64,000 nucleotides of DNA from Termitomyces sp. T153 (GCA_018296165.2 JACKQL020000009.1:1-64000), one strand, 5' to 3'. Counted from the stretch's first letter, positions 10,063 through 22,828 are shown. A program made the numbers and translations. The notes: generated from the letters alone by a model not told the origin.

Positions 10063-11110
10063 TGTGCTCCTATGCCGCCTAGTGCCGTGCAGGAAACCTA
10101 ACACTTGTCACTAGATAAGATAGCTGGCAGTAGGAAGTTAATAATTGAGGGCGAGTCAGTAACCGTCCCAGAGAACTAGAGCGAAAGGGGTGGCAAGGAG
10201 GTGAAGTCGAAAAGAATCGCTACTGCTAACGATAGTCGCAGTGAAACTGAAACGGTGGCGGGGAGAATAAAGGAGGGAGATGGCGGTAAGAGTAAAACTA
10301 AGATCGACGGACGAACGTAAACTTATCGCTAGCCGCAATTGCTAGCGTCACTAAATTGAAATAACGCTAATAGGCACCCGTAATCGGTACCACACTAAGT
10401 CGAGGTCGAGGTTGAAGAGGTTTGTTGCGAACCCAAAGTCGAAGACGAGATAAGGGAAAGGGGTGAGGCGAATGGAATCTTTAAGCTAGTAGCTTATAGA
10501 TGGAGGAGTAATACGATGGTGATGTGTTGATGAAATTCGATGGTCGGGTGTCTATATACAGGCAGTATTTATACACTCTCGAAGTATAGTAAGGGAAGGT
10601 AAGCAATTAAGCGCCACTAGCGGCGGCGTCTGCCACTGTGTTTAGGTTGCGTGCCAGGCGTCAGTCCGTAACTAAGTAAAAGGTCATAGGGGAGGCCTTG
10701 GCGACGACTAATTGCTAATAAGAACCAAAAAAAGAGAACGAGTCCGATGTCAATACCTGAAGTAAGAACACCGTTCAGGGATGTTGGTAAGCTCGACAAG
10801 TGGAATGATAGTAAAAAGGTACGCGTCTGGTAATATGTCCATATATAGTCAAGGAACGCCGTTTTGTCGCCAGGATCGCTAAGGTCGCTAATAATCGTCG
10901 CCAAGAGGGTCTAGGCCTTGATGGTCTAGGCCCACGTTCCAGGCTTCGCGTGATGTTCCCCGTGATCAATAAGTCTCGTGGTCACTAGAGTCTTGTGCTT
11001 CAGTCCCATCTTAGGGCTAAGTCCCGTGCGCTGAGTGTTGTGACTTGTGTCAAATTCGAAGTAGTCAGCTGCCGCCGAAAAAGGTGCTCAGCGATAACTG
11101 GGGCTCATCA
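10063..11110 (-). repeat. 5' LTR of element A1
   Basis: 1048 bp, TG...CA, about 99% identical by eye to 2-1047. A TATA-like element is conserved at 10566-10573. Its right end is followed directly by pol sequence of A2 that corresponds to 6743 onward in A1. Confidence 0.93.
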
Positions 11111-11751
11111 GCGACCATGTCGACCAATACGTTGATTTCGTCGCTAGTGAGGAACCCAGTGTCATGGTCGCTGACCAATTTCGCTTGTCGCTCGCTGGTG
11201 AATCGCTTTGTCGGGACGAAAGGTGGCGGGTTTGGGTTAAGCGGCGGAATGGTCGCTAGTGGATCGCCTATAACTTGACGCTCGATTCGAAAGTCTTCGC
11301 TAACATGGCTGGCGACCGGTTTGGTTTTCATGACTACGGGTTTGTACTTCTTCTTGACCTGTACTCCTTTCCGCTTAGGAGGTTCGTTAGCGACATACTG
11401 AGCGGGGAATGGGATGTTAACATAGGTGGGGGTAGTGTCCGTAACACACGTATCAAAGGGCAAAGTCTGTCCAAGAATCGAGGGATTAGAGGTGTCAGTA
11501 GAAACAAAATAAGAACGAGGTGGAAGGGACAAATCAGAAATGTCGCTAGCCGTAGCGTAAAGGTATGCTAGCGCGGGATTAGTCTGTGTGTTAGAATCGG
11601 TAAGCAAAACGTCTTGGTCCAAATCACAAGAAGCTATACACGTCGCTAGACCAGTTAAATGGTCATAGCTGATAACGATCACTATGTCGCTATCTTCTTC
11701 ATTGCCTTGGGCGATGAAAGCAATGGGGTGCCTCTGTTTCGAAGCGAACAT
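11111..11751 (-). pseudogene. pol: Pol N-terminus of A2, cut by A1
   Basis: Begins MFASKQRHP at 11751 like the A1 pol and stays collinear for about 213 residues. It then runs into LTR sequence at 11110. The RT, RNase H and integrase are missing from this side. The only coding changes are a few substitutions such as V to I and R to Q. Confidence 0.85.
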
Positions 11752-14071
11752 TTTGACGGCTGTTTCTCTTAGATTTGCCGCGTGGAAAGGTAGGGATAGT
11801 GCGCCGGAGACCAGTATTGGGGTCCGTAATTGTTATAGTTGTTTCGATGTCGCTAATGGTATTAACCATACTTCGGGTTAATACGTCGAATGGGCGACCG
11901 AGTAGGATGTCGTAAGCGGGAGACCGTAAAACGTGAATTTGAAGATAGACCGTCACGTCGCCAATCGTGCATGGTACGTTTCTAGCTAGTCCCAGTGATC
12001 GATCCGTGGTACCGTTGGCGCTCTGCATGTTTAGCACAATGTTGGGGTCATAGGATAAGCCAATGTCGCTAGCGATTTCGGCGGACATCGAAATAATCTG
12101 AGAACCGCTGTCGTGAATGCATTCGACTTCCTCTTTATTGTCGATCAACATCATGACGGTACGAAGTGACTGAGATTCCTTAGCGACAGTGAGTACCACA
12201 GGCTCTTCTCCGGGGGGTAGCGCATCAATATAGGCCTCGACAGGGTCGACGGAAGCGAGTGGTGCCTTGTCCGCGGTAAGTCCTTTAGCGGTATCAGCGT
12301 TGGACCCAAGCGAAAACTGAGGTTCTTCGATAGCGAACGTCGGCAAAATTTCTTCAAAAATGTCGCTGGAGTCCTGAACTGTATTAACGCTAGCGCCAAC
12401 CGATCGTTTGGGCGTAACCGCTGTCCTAAACTGATTCCTGATGTCCTGGGATACAGAGCAAAGTTCGCCAACCGATATCGTAACCTGGGTGCGTAAGACT
12501 CGTTCGAAAACCGCTTTGGATTGCTCGATGTCGTAGATGGGTGGCATCGTTCGATATGCGCCGTCGTTAGCTTTGTCGGGAGCAGCGAAATTCCGGTTAG
12601 CGGGTGGGGCATAGCGACTAGGGAGGCCAGAAAATGGATGAATAGGAGGCTGAGCCACCGGTTCCTTAGCGGCAGACGGTTGTTCCTTAGCGACGGTGCG
12701 TTCAGGTGCTTTGCCTTTGTCAGCAGGCTTAGTGGCAGGAACTGGAGCTGAATCAGAAGGGGTGGAGGTTGCCGGAGGGTCACTGGTCGAGGGCGTTGCC
12801 TTTGAAGCATCACTTGCTGGTCGGTAAGTCGCTCGGGGGACTTGTACGCCGTCGAATTTTTCGCCGTTTCGCCGGAGTGCAAATAGCTCGCGTTCCAAAG
12901 CCTCGATCCATTCTTCCTTGCTTAGCACTCGGCCTGTGGCGACGTCCTGTTGCATTACCTCGTGTATTAGCGACTGCTGCATTGCCGCCTGCTCTGGGTC
13001 TGGGTTAGCGTTGGAAGAAAGTCTGCCTGTAACGATTTGTCCTGGATTAAGCCGGTGCCATTCCTCGATGCGTTCAATGTATAGTCACTTGCCGGAATAG
13101 TTGGGAATCATGGCGCCAGACGGTAAAATGATCTTGCCTTCGGCGTTACGACGGATCTTACCCTGTCTGATCATTTGCTCAAGCTTAATACAAGTGCCTC
13201 GGACCATAGTGTGACCTATTTCCCCGCAGAAGTGGCAAGTGCTGTTAGCGAACTGTTGGCGAGGTTGGGCGTTACCGCTGGTTAGAAGGGCTTCCAAACG
13301 TTCCAAGGCGCTGACGATTGCGGTAGTGGTCGCTAATTCCAATGCTTCTTGCTTAGGTGCCAGCGAAGGGACGGTCGGCGGGTTAGCGATGGGCGATGAC
13401 GAATGGATGCCGGTGGTGCCATTGCTGGTCTTAGCCGTGGAAGTGTCCGTTCCTTTTAGGACCCACTTAGCGCCTTCGAAGACTTGGTCAACATTGTAAG
13501 GGTCCTCAGGATGGTGATCGGGAAGGGTGATTTCGAGGCGGCGGACGACTTTAGACCATAGCGATGTGGGGATACCTTGTTGGAACAAGCGACGTTCCTC
13601 GTTACGATATAGCTTGCCGTTAGCGAGTAACCATCTAGCAATACGTTGGAAGTCCCGGTAGTAGTCAGAGAACCTTCCCAAAGTCGCTAAGCCGCTGTTG
13701 AAAGACTGGTTAACTAGTCGTTCCAGATCGCCAAGATTATAACGAGCACTAGCGTCAGCGCCAGGGTACAACCTAAGCACTGCTGCTTTCCATTCCTGGT
13801 AATTGTAGGGTCGAGGAGCATCGTTGTCGACCATAATATTGTCGCCAAATTCAGGTAAGCCAAGCCAAGTCTCCGCCGTGTCATAGGAAACATATCGAGA
13901 CGCGTATTCTTTCTTTTGTGTGTCGTCAGTGATACCGCAATCATCGAAGAGATATTCCAGTTCTTTGAAGTATTGGGGGAGTTCCCTAGGGCGACTCTCA
14001 TCCCACTTAGGTGCCGTAGTGTCATTGCGAGGCGGCATTCTAGCGCGCCGAGCAACGGGGTCGTTGTTCAT
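11699..14071 (-). pseudogene. gag: Gag-protease of A2 with one nonsense codon
   Basis: Same length and frame as the A1 gag from ATG 14071. One stop (TGA, plus positions 13085-13087) replaces the CGA of A1, a C-to-T change in a CpG. This splits the product after the zinc knuckle; the retropepsin lies in the second half (12982-11699). Otherwise the copy is nearly identical, so a single event silenced it. Confidence 0.88.
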
Positions 14072-14407
14072 GTTAACGGTTGTCGGATTTAGCGGAGGAC
14101 GGGGGATAGTTGGTGATACGGGAATAGAGTGGGCTTCGGGGAAGAATATAGAGTCGGTTGGGGTTAACGGTGAAAGCGGCGCGTCGAGAAAACTTTCAAT
14201 GAGAGCGCCTGGGAAGTCGGCAAGGATTTCGCTAACGTCGCGAAGGTTTTTAGCGGTTTCGAGTTCGTCGGCAAGGGGTCGAGGATGGGCTGCTGGTGAA
14301 GAATGCCGAGGGGTCGAAATGGAAGACTGGGGTGGTTCAAAAGGGTTTTTCAAGCGACGTTTCGCGTGAGCTCTTGTTTCTGGCGGAATGGTTAACTTCT
14401 AAACAGC

Positions 14408-14424
14408 CCTCGCGGTGGGCTCCA
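14408..14424 (-). promoter_or_regulatory. tRNA-type primer binding site of A2
   Basis: Identical to the A1 primer site and six nt inside the LTR at 14431. Confidence 0.75.
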
Positions 14425-14430
14425 AAATGA

Positions 14431-15476
14431 TGTGCTCCTATGCCGCCTAGTGCCGTGCAGGAAACCTAACACTTGTCACTAGATAGGATAGCTGGCAGTA
14501 GGAAGTTAATAATTGAGGGCGAGTCAGTAACCGTCCCAGAGAACTAGAGCGAAAGTGGTGGCAAGGAGGTGAAGTCGAACAGAATCGCTACTGCTAACGA
14601 TAGTCGCAGCGAAACTGAAACGGTGGCGGGGCGAATAAAGGAGAGAGACGGCGGTAAGAGTAAAACTAAGATCGACGGATGAACGTAAACTTATCGCTAG
14701 CCGCAATTGCTAGCATCACTAAATTGAAATAACGCTAATAGGCACCCGTAATCGGTACCACACTAAGTCGAGGTCGAGGTTGAAGAGGTTTGTCGCGAAC
14801 CCAAAGTCGAAGACGAGATGAGGGAAAGGGATGAGGCGAATGGAATCTTTAAGCCGGTAGCTTATAGATGGAGGAGTAATACGATGGTGATGCGATGATA
14901 AAATTTGATGGTCGGGTGTCTATGTACAGGCAGTATTTATACGTTTTCGAAGTATAGTAAGGGAAGGTAAGCAATTAAGCGCCACTAGCGGCGGCGTCTG
15001 CCACTGTGTTTAGGTTGCGTGCCAGGCGTCAGTCCGTAACTAAGTAAAAGGTCATAGGGGAGGCCTTGGCGACGACTAATTGCTAATAAGAACCAAAAAG
15101 AGAACGAGTCCGATGTCAATACCTGAAGTAAGAACACCGTTCAGTGATGTTGGTAAGCTCGACAAGGGGAATGATAGTAAAAAGGTACGCGTCTGGTAAT
15201 ATGTCCATATATAGTAAAGGAACACCGTTTTGTCGCCAGGATCGCTAAGGTCGCTAATAATCGTCGCCAAGAGGGTCTAGGCCTTGATGGTCTAGGCCCA
15301 AGTTCCAGGCTTCGCGTGATGTTCCCCGTGATCAATAAGTCTCGTGGTCACTAGAGTCTTGTGCTTCGGTCCAATCCTAGGGCTAAGTCCCTTGCGCTGA
15401 GTGTTGTGACTTGTGTCAAATTTGAAGTAGTCAGCTGCCGCCGAAAAAGGTGCTCAGCGATAACTGGGGCTCATCA
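14431..15476 (-). repeat. 5' LTR of element A2
   Basis: 1046 bp, TG...CA. Its right edge abuts decayed family-B integrase sequence at 15477, so A2 inserted into B1. The matching left junction is outside the window. Confidence 0.92.
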
Positions 15477-16302
15477 CTGTTGACCACCTACCACCTGAAG
15501 ACCAATGGACAAACAGAACAAGTGAACCAAACATTGGAACAGTATCTCTGCCTCTACATTAATTATTTACAGAACAACTGGCACACCAAACTTCCTCTTG
15601 CCAAGTTTACTTACAAGAACACACCTCACTCTGCCACTGGAGTTTCTCTCTTCTATGCCAACAAGGGCTACAACCCCAGACTCACACTATCCCTCATAGA
15701 TATCCCCTCCCACATTGCCCACAAAGTCACCAAAGACCTTCAATCCCTCCACCAGTTTCTCCAGGATGAAATCAACACCACCAATCAAGCCTACTCCAAA
15801 CATGCCAATGCCCAACAAGATCCCACCCCTGACTAGTCCTCTGGCACCTTGGTTTGACTTGATTGGCAAAACCTCAAGACCTGGAGGCCCTCTGTTAAGC
15901 TCAATCACAAATGACCTTGCCCCTTTAAAATCCTCTGGAAGGTCTCAATGCACACCTACAAGCTTGACCTACCCCTGGGCTTGAAGGGCCTCCACCCAGT
16001 TTTCCATATATGCCTCCTCAAAAAATGCACTCCAGACCCCTTCCCTGGACAATGCTCCAGTTGACCATCCCCCATCAAGATCAAGAAAAAATACCACTAC
16101 AAAGTTGACCAAATCCTTGACTTCTACTTGGTCTGCAGCTGACCCCAATACTTGGTCTGTTGGAAGGGCTACAGGCCTGAGGATGACACTCAGAAACCTT
16201 ACAGAAACCTTGATGGAGCCCCCACCAAACTCTGGAAGTTCCATTGACTACACTCCACCAAGCCCCAGGGCCCCAAGGACTAGTTGGCACAGATGGCATT
16301 AG
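15477..16302 (+). pseudogene. pol: B1 integrase C-terminus and chromodomain remnant
   Basis: Residues such as [19 protein letters not shown] and [20 protein letters not shown] match B3 pol near its integrase end. A TAG at 15834-15836 and frame changes break the rest. Chromodomain-like remains lie near 16100-16290. The integrase catalytic core lies beyond A2 and is not in the window. Confidence 0.85.
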
Positions 16303-18444
16303 TGGGCAGAACCCCCACTTCTGAATTCATTAGGGATTCAACTCCCATGAGTAAACCTTGCATGTCTTTACCTTTTTGTTTCCTGAGGAAGTCCAAGAAT
16401 AAACTTAATCACCCAGGCTAGAGGTCCAAGAAAAGAAAGGGACATGTACACATGCTACAAGATTATATAATGTTACAAGACAAAGGGCTGGTGTGGAGCA
16501 TAAACATGACAAGTCCAAGAATCCCCTACTCCCCCCTTTCCTCTGAAACCAACACCCCCACCTTCCCCACCCTCCCCACCTCCATTTGCCCCACAACCAT
16601 GGCCAGGATGTTGGAATACCCTAGAAGAGGCTCTCCCACATCTATGGCCAGCTCCCACCATGACCCAGGCTCTACCATGTTCCTCCACATGTGGCCTAAC
16701 AACAGCCTTGCCATTCAACCCACACCCTCCCCCAGCTCCATGGAGTGGTCAACAGGCATCCACACCAGCCCATCCTGAATCAATGCAAATGTGGCCAAGG
16801 CTCCATCAAGAAAGATCCTGTGCTTATGGATCTAGCCTGTCAATCTGTATCAGTGGAGTCAGAGTGGGAAAAAAGGGGTTAGACTTACACATCATGTTCC
16901 TCCACCCCAAAGCCACCTTGTTGGCAAGCCACTCCTCTTGTCTTGGTGCAACCTCCAACACTGCAAGGGACACCCTGGCCTTGGGGACTCTTCATTCCAT
17001 CTCTGACCCCTGCTCCACCTGTGCTTCTCCCTAGCCCAGTTGCTCCCACAGCCCCTGCACCTCCAGCAAGTACTCCATGGCAGTCTGCAGGGCCACCTCC
17101 TGATCCCTCCATGCTACATCCCTGTCCCTCTGTGCCCCATCACACTCCCTCTACATTTTGTCCCAGTCCTCCCCAATCCTCCAAACTTCCTCCTTGCAGG
17201 CCACCAACAATCCCTATAACTCTTGCACTTGACATGGCAGGAATGCCTTAGCAGCAGACCATGATGCTTCCTTGGACTGCCTCATGAGAGCTCCTCACAT
17301 GGGGGAATACACTTAGGGGCCTGGCAGACATGCCATCAAATTCTCACCTTGAATCCTCTTACTGAGCCCAGCCTTCAGTAGTGAGGACCTGCTTCTCTTC
17401 TTCTTGTTGTGCAATACCAGGGCTCCCAGCCTCCAGTAGTGGGGATTCTCATTGTTGTGCAATGCCAGAGCTCCCTCCCTTCTCTCACCCTGCAGGAGTC
17501 CAACTTTTATCACAAACTGCCCCCCACTCCCTCCCCCCTCCACTCTGGAACCCCAACCCAAGATATTACTCTTGTGCCCCACACCCAACTGCTCTGCAAC
17601 TCACACCAAGTCCTATCCCTGCTCTGCCAACACACAGGCTGCTTGCCAGCTCAGTGAGATGGGGCATTTCTCATGCCAGGCCCAATAAAAGAGACACCAA
17701 TGTGTCACAATGGATGCCCTGCACCAGCACCTCAAACTTGCAGATCTCCCCACAACAGGCATAGAGGGCACACTGGGAAACAATCAATTGGGGGCACATA
17801 AGTCAGCCCACCTACTCACTGGAGCTTTGTCCTGACACCACTCAAGGGTTGAGGGACCCCATGCTTGCCCCAATGCCTCTGCAAACTTCTCCAGCATTAT
17901 GCTACCTGTGCAACATGGAGTGCCTATGGGACTGCTGTCACCACCTCTGGCTCAAAATTTGGCCTAGAGGAATGCTCTAGAGCCAATGGCATTGAACTCA
18001 TGCTCTGAGGTGGAGCCCCAGAGGACCCTGCCACTGCTACCAACAGTTCTGCAAAAAGGGCTAGCACCACATAGATGATGCAGCAAGAGCACCTATGACT
18101 CTGATACATCATGTTGACCTTCTTACTCCACCACTGATGGGACCCCTTCTTCTTATACTTGGATGATCCCTCTGTGCTATTGCTATTGAGGAGCAGAGGG
18201 AATACTGAAGAGGATGCTGGGGAGGACATTGAAAAGGCTGGGGAAGCACCAGAGTACATCTTGACCCTTTTGAATTTCTCAAGGTAGCTTCTTGATGGGT
18301 GATGATCCTGCTTTGACTTCATTATCCATGCCACCATTGCAATTGCAGTTTGATCAATATTGCTTACACTTCAATTCTCATGCCCCCACCAATCCCCAAC
18401 CTATAACCTGCATCTTGAGGATCTCAATGCTGAAGGGAGTGTGA
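16303..18444 (-). pseudogene. Decayed antisense accessory gene region of B1
   Basis: Corresponds by position and patches of similarity to 60840-62940 in B3, where an antisense spliced zinc-cluster gene lies. Recognisable pieces on the minus strand are the coiled-coil and C-terminal part (about 16470-17300), the cysteine-motif exon start (about 17640-17770) and a Ser-rich N-terminus (about 18340-17924). Stops and indels are frequent. I infer that the ancestral element already carried the gene. Confidence 0.6.
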
Positions 18445-18716
18445 TGTTATGACCCACTCCCACACCTCCAAACCTCTCCCCAGGACACCCTGCCTCCCCA
18501 CAGCACTCCCCAATATTCCCCAACTCACCCCAAGCTTTGTTGATCCATGATGCCTGCCCTGGCTAACTCCAATGCTTCCTTGGCAAACCCCAATGATCTC
18601 CTAGTAAATCCTGACACATCTCCTGTGGGCTCTCTCAGCTCCCCCTCTTGCTTTTGAGGCCCTCACACCTCCCCAACACTTCTCCTGGCCCAGACATACA
18701 TCACTCAACCACCTCC
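18445..18716 (+). repeat. 3' LTR of B1, first segment
   Basis: Starts TGTTATGACCC after a short G-rich tract and follows the B3 LTR up to the position equivalent to 53333 in B3. It is then interrupted by C1. The LTR resumes at 38752 and again at 40037. Confidence 0.8.
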
Positions 18717-19085
18717 TGAAAGATCAACCTCCAGAGTGGCAGATTGGAGTCATGCAGCTAGCAGAGAAGAATCCACAGTATATTAGTGGAGTAGACAATG
18801 ATACAATCAGTAACTAATCACCTAGCAGAGGGGAATCTAAAGAGAACAAGTCTAAGATTATCTGCTGCTTAGTGTGGTGCATCAGTGGGTAGAAGAGGCA
18901 TGAGAACTACTGTACAGAAGATTGGAGCTGCTCCTAACCCTAGAGCAATGATTGCTGAAGTAATACAGAGAACTCCACAGTTCTTTGGAGATCTCTGGGG
19001 TTCTAGAAAGAGCCCCAGAGACATCAAACAAGCTGCAGAAGTGCTGGAACCAGTCATGGAAGTTGGAAATGGAAGTCCACTGACA
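18717..19085 (-). repeat. 3' LTR of C1
   Basis: 369 bp, related to 38376-38751 and, in inverse orientation, to 34536-34892. It contains AGAACAAGTCT on the plus strand (18843-18853), which matches the C/D primer site exactly in complement. It is followed at 19086 by a C/T-rich stretch, the complement of a polypurine tract. Confidence 0.85.
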
Positions 19086-20435
19086 TCACCCTCCCTCTAA
19101 CATGTGGCACCTCTATGCATGGGGTAAAAGAAATCCCTGATTCATCAGTCTGCTAGTGAGATAGGGTAGATTCCTCATATGGCATGCAGAGCATCTGGAT
19201 GTCTCCAGTGAAACTCCTTAATGAGTCTGGGGGTGTGCACATTCTTCTGTGGCTCCCAGGAGATATTCTCAATCCCATAGCCTTTTCACTTCACCTTGTA
19301 CTATAGTCATCTCCAGAATAAATGGCTATCCAGGATTTCCTCCACCTTATATTTCTTGTTGTTATTGACCACCATGGGGGACAGCAGAGGTGGCAGACAA
19401 TACTCCAGAATAGAATCCTTAGGGGCTGGAGTTAGTTTGACTATGTTAAACACTGGATGAAGCTGGTGCATCTCTGCAGAGAGCCAGAGTCAATAGGCTA
19501 AGAGTCCTACCTGTCATTCCACTGTGAAGGGTCCCAACTAACAGTGTGACAGCTTTTTTATGGGCCAGGCAGTTGTAATATCAGAGGCATCCAGGTAGAC
19601 TTGATCTTCAGGCTAATATTTGCACTTCAGAGTCCTCCTGTGGTCATAGTATTGTGCCATGTTGTCCTTTGCCTTTGCCAGCATTGCTTAGGCCTCCTCC
19701 TGTGACCTCCTCATCCAGTCCACAAATTTGTTTACTGCCTCATTCTCCAAGGGTTGGGCCCAGGGTTTAAAACCCATGTGCAGATGCTATCCAATGTTAA
19801 GGAAGAATGGGGAGAACTGAGTGGATTTGTGAACATGGTTGTTGTATTGGAACTTGGCATCAGGGAGGAGTTTGTCCCAGTCATCCTGGCACTTGTTGCA
19901 AAAGAGGTGGAGGTACTGCTCTAACTCCTGGTTTATGTGTTCAGTCTGGCCATCAGACTGTGGGTGGTAGGTGGTGGAGGTGTGGAGCTTCACTCCAAGC
20001 AGTTGGTAGAGCTCCCTGGTAAACTCCACTACAAATTGTGGTCCCCAATTAGAAACATAGGCATTGGAAAGGCCATGGAGCTTCTAGATGTTCCTCCAGT
20101 ACAGGTTTACAGTGCCCATGGCAGAGCAGGTGGTATGGGTCAGAATGAAGCGTGCTTACTTGCCATACAGGTCTACCACCACTATAATTGCATCATAACT
20201 GTGAGTATTGGGGAGCTCTACAATGAAGTCCATGGAAGCCATGCTCCATTGTTCTGCAGGCATGGGCAGTGGGTGTAACTGTCTATAGGGAAGTTGGCAT
20301 TGGGGCATGGTCCAGAGGCAGAGATCACATGTGCTAGTGTAGGATCCAATATACCAGAACATCTGGAGCCACCAGTAGTTCCACAATACTAGCTCCAGTG
20401 TCTTCCACCATCTGGGGTGCTCTGCAATGCAGGAG
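19086..20435 (-). pseudogene. pol: C1 integrase and chromodomain remnant
   Basis: Minus-strand pieces include a CNSC...HPRWWK zinc-domain end and the catalytic-core starts SMDFIVELPNTHSYDAIIVVVD (20500-20156) and YHPQSDGQTEHINQELEQY (20029-19787). A decayed chromodomain lies toward 19300. Several stops, and CpG is nearly absent. At about 20435 it joins plus-strand gag sequence of C2, an inverted junction. Confidence 0.85.
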
Positions 20436-21605
20436 TTGCAGACTTGCCTGCTCCACTTAGAGACCCAGGTGCAATTAATGCAATCATCTCTCATCCACAA
20501 TATGACTGAACTCTCTACCCTCCATCAGATAACAGAGCTTATCTCCCAATCCCTCCAGGCACTGCTAAAATGCCTAAGCCCTAACTCTGCCCCTCTCATG
20601 GCAGTGGAACCAGCTCCACCTGCCACAGCACCTACTCTGGTGGCTCTGGTGACCCTATGGCCATGGATCCCTCATCCAGTACTGCCAGATGCATATAACA
20701 GTGCCTGATCTGCTGGGGAGCAATTCCTACAGTCTTCTGCTTCACCTACATTCACCTCAGCAGGGATGCTTTTGACTCTGACATGTTGGAAATAGCCTGG
20801 GTGCTGTTATACATGAAGACTGGACATGCCTCCACATAGGCACTGTGAGTTTTCTGCTGTTCTGGAGGTGTGGGGAGCTTCCTAGACTGGGCTATCTTTG
20901 AGAAGGACTTTTGCATGGAGTTTTTCCCATTAGACTCTGCTAAGATGGCAGCACTGACACTGCATGACAGGGAGCAGTATGGACAAGGAAAGCATACATT
21001 ATATGAGTACATTGACTCATTCTGAGCCCTGGTCAAACAGGCCACCTACCCCAACAGCCTCCAACTATGCCTCATCTTCTGGAATGGCTTGCACCCTGCC
21101 TTGGTGGAACACATTGACAACCTGGCAGAGGGTCACACCAACAATGAAAAGATTGTGTCATGGTACAAGGTGGCCTAAGACCAATGGCAACTCATGGAGA
21201 TACAAAGGGAGCTCTGCTGCCCCCATTCCACACTGTGCCCCTCTCTAGTCAGCAACCTCTGCCACCCCATGCCTACTCACCCAGTGCTGGCTCTTACTCC
21301 AGCCACTCCCACAGCATGTCCCCTACCACTGGGGATCCCTATAGATGAGGATGCAGCCTGACAACTCTGTGCTGCCCTGCTGTTGTGCTAGAGATGCAAG
21401 AAGCCTGGGCACTTTGCATGACACTGTCTCCTGGGCCTGGAGGTACACTACCTCTTCACAGTGGAGCAGTAGGAACTTCTCCTGCAGCTCTTAGCTACAA
21501 AAGATGCCACCAGAGCTCCATTGCTGGATGAGCCCATGCCAGAGTTGACCCTGGAGGAAGCCAGCATGTGCACCTCACTTCCAGAGCAGGAGAAGGATTT
21601 TTAGT
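20436..21605 (+). pseudogene. gag: C2 gag remnant
   Basis: Begins within the LETQVQLMQSS segment shared with the C1 and D1 gags. A capsid-like region is broken by several stops, a degraded knuckle of the type CxxCxxxGHFAxxC lies near 21390, and the frame ends at TAG about 21602. Substitutions are mainly C to T and G to A. Confidence 0.75.
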
Positions 21606-21615
21606 TGAGTAACAA

Positions 21616-22828
21616 ATGAGGTGCATGCCTCCATTGATAGGTGCTAACAGGTTCTCTCGTCTGTCAATAGAAAATGAAAATGCCTTTTCTGATGCCCTTC
21701 ATTCTGAGATAGAAGAACCTCAAAGCCCTCCTCCAGACATACAAACACTAACTCTGGAGCCCCCAGCAAGCTCTCTGACATTTCCAAAGGCTGGACAGCA
21801 TAACCCAGCTTAGGCATGTCAAATGCTCCAATAGTATGTGATGGCCTTCAGCTTGTCTGCCCATTCCTCATGCCTCAATATGGAAATCGAGATGATGGAC
21901 ACCCAGCAAAACCACAAAGTTACAGATCTCCTGGACAGTGGAGCAATGGGACTTTTCCTAGACTCAGAGTTCATCAAATGCCACAGCCTTACCACACAGC
22001 CCCTTCCTAAGCCCATTCCTGTCTACAACATTTACGGAACACCCAACAAAGCTGATGTGATCAGCTTTGTGGTCAACCTGATTCTCCACTATTAGAATCA
22101 CATGGAGTGTGCCATATTTGCTGTTACCAGCTTGGGAAGGCAAGACATGATCCTTGGGTTCACATGGCTCTAAAAGCATAATCCTGAGGTCAATTGAACC
22201 AAAGGAGAGGTGACCATGAGTAGATACCCCAGGAAGTGCTCTGCCTGCATCATGGAGGACAGAGTGGAGCATTGGACCCAAGTCCAAGAGCATGCAGCCA
22301 TCTAAGCATGTTATGCTGGCCCTCTCCTCTTTGCTAATCTAGACCTCCTGGACCCCCCACCTCTGGCATTTCCTCATAGAGAGGCCCTCTATGAGGATGA
22401 TTGGAGTGATGGTGGAGCCCCAGAGGAGGAGCGTGGAGGGGAAATTGGTGGTATACATGAGCCAGAGCTTCTAGATGAAGCAATAGAGGCAGGGGATCAA
22501 ATTTATGTTACTACTGTCCATCTGCTGCCCTCCATTGCAGGGATCAGAGCTAGCCAGACTATGTCCCAGAGGCTGGCCCAGGCCTTTGCTGCCAATGCTG
22601 CACCTTGAGAGTTCTAGGACATGGTACTCCTCTACCTGCATGTATTTGAAGATGTGTTCTCCAAAGCCTTTTTTGACTCGCTTCTAGAGCACAAGAGATG
22701 GGACCATGCCATTAAACTGCTGCCCAACTCCACACCCTCCAGCTGTAAGGTCTACCCCCTTGCACCCAGAGAGCAGGATGAGCTTGATGCATTCCTACAG
22801 GAGAACTTGGACTCCAGTTGTATCTGTT
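21616..22828 (+). pseudogene. pol: C2 protease and start of RT, cut by D1
   Basis: Retropepsin remnant LLDSGAMGLFLDSEF near 21930 with the motif GRQDMILGFTWL broken near 22140-22200. The pre-RT linker follows, then an RT N-terminus ending at VCSV-like codons before CTGTT (22824-22828), the left target duplication of D1. The gene resumes at 31689. Confidence 0.8.

Larger units (their letters stand above)
2..11110 (-). mobile_element. Full-length Ty3/Gypsy element A1 (about 11.1 kb), apparently intact
   Basis: Order on the minus strand: 5' LTR (11110-10063), tRNA-type primer site, gag-protease, pol (RT-RNaseH-integrase), an antisense spliced accessory gene, polypurine tract, 3' LTR (1047-2). 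By eye the two LTRs differ at about 8 substitutions plus a 2-nt indel, under 1%. All reading frames are open and the catalytic residues are present, so it may be autonomous. The right LTR end abuts pol sequence of another copy (A2) exactly at its terminal CA, which points to insertion into A2. Only one base of left flank is visible, so the target duplication cannot be read. Confidence 0.9.
11111..15476 (-). mobile_element. Element A2: gag half and 5' LTR of a second family-A copy
   Basis: Collinear with A1 from 6743 to its 5' LTR. The rest of A2 (distal pol, accessory gene, 3' LTR) is absent here and is predicted to lie left of the window if A1 inserted into A2. The LTR differs from the A1 LTRs at roughly 28 sites by eye, so A2 is older than A1. 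Confidence 0.85.

Noticed and set aside
16943..17764. Plus-strand Pro-rich frames in B1 after the chromodomain
   Set aside because: They mirror the decayed antisense accessory gene and are not supported by similarity on the plus strand.
17924..18337. 137-codon minus-strand frame with a hydrophobic stretch, possibly a membrane protein
   Set aside because: By position it is the decayed N-terminal part of the B1 accessory gene. The hydrophobic run comes from CpG decay and frame change.
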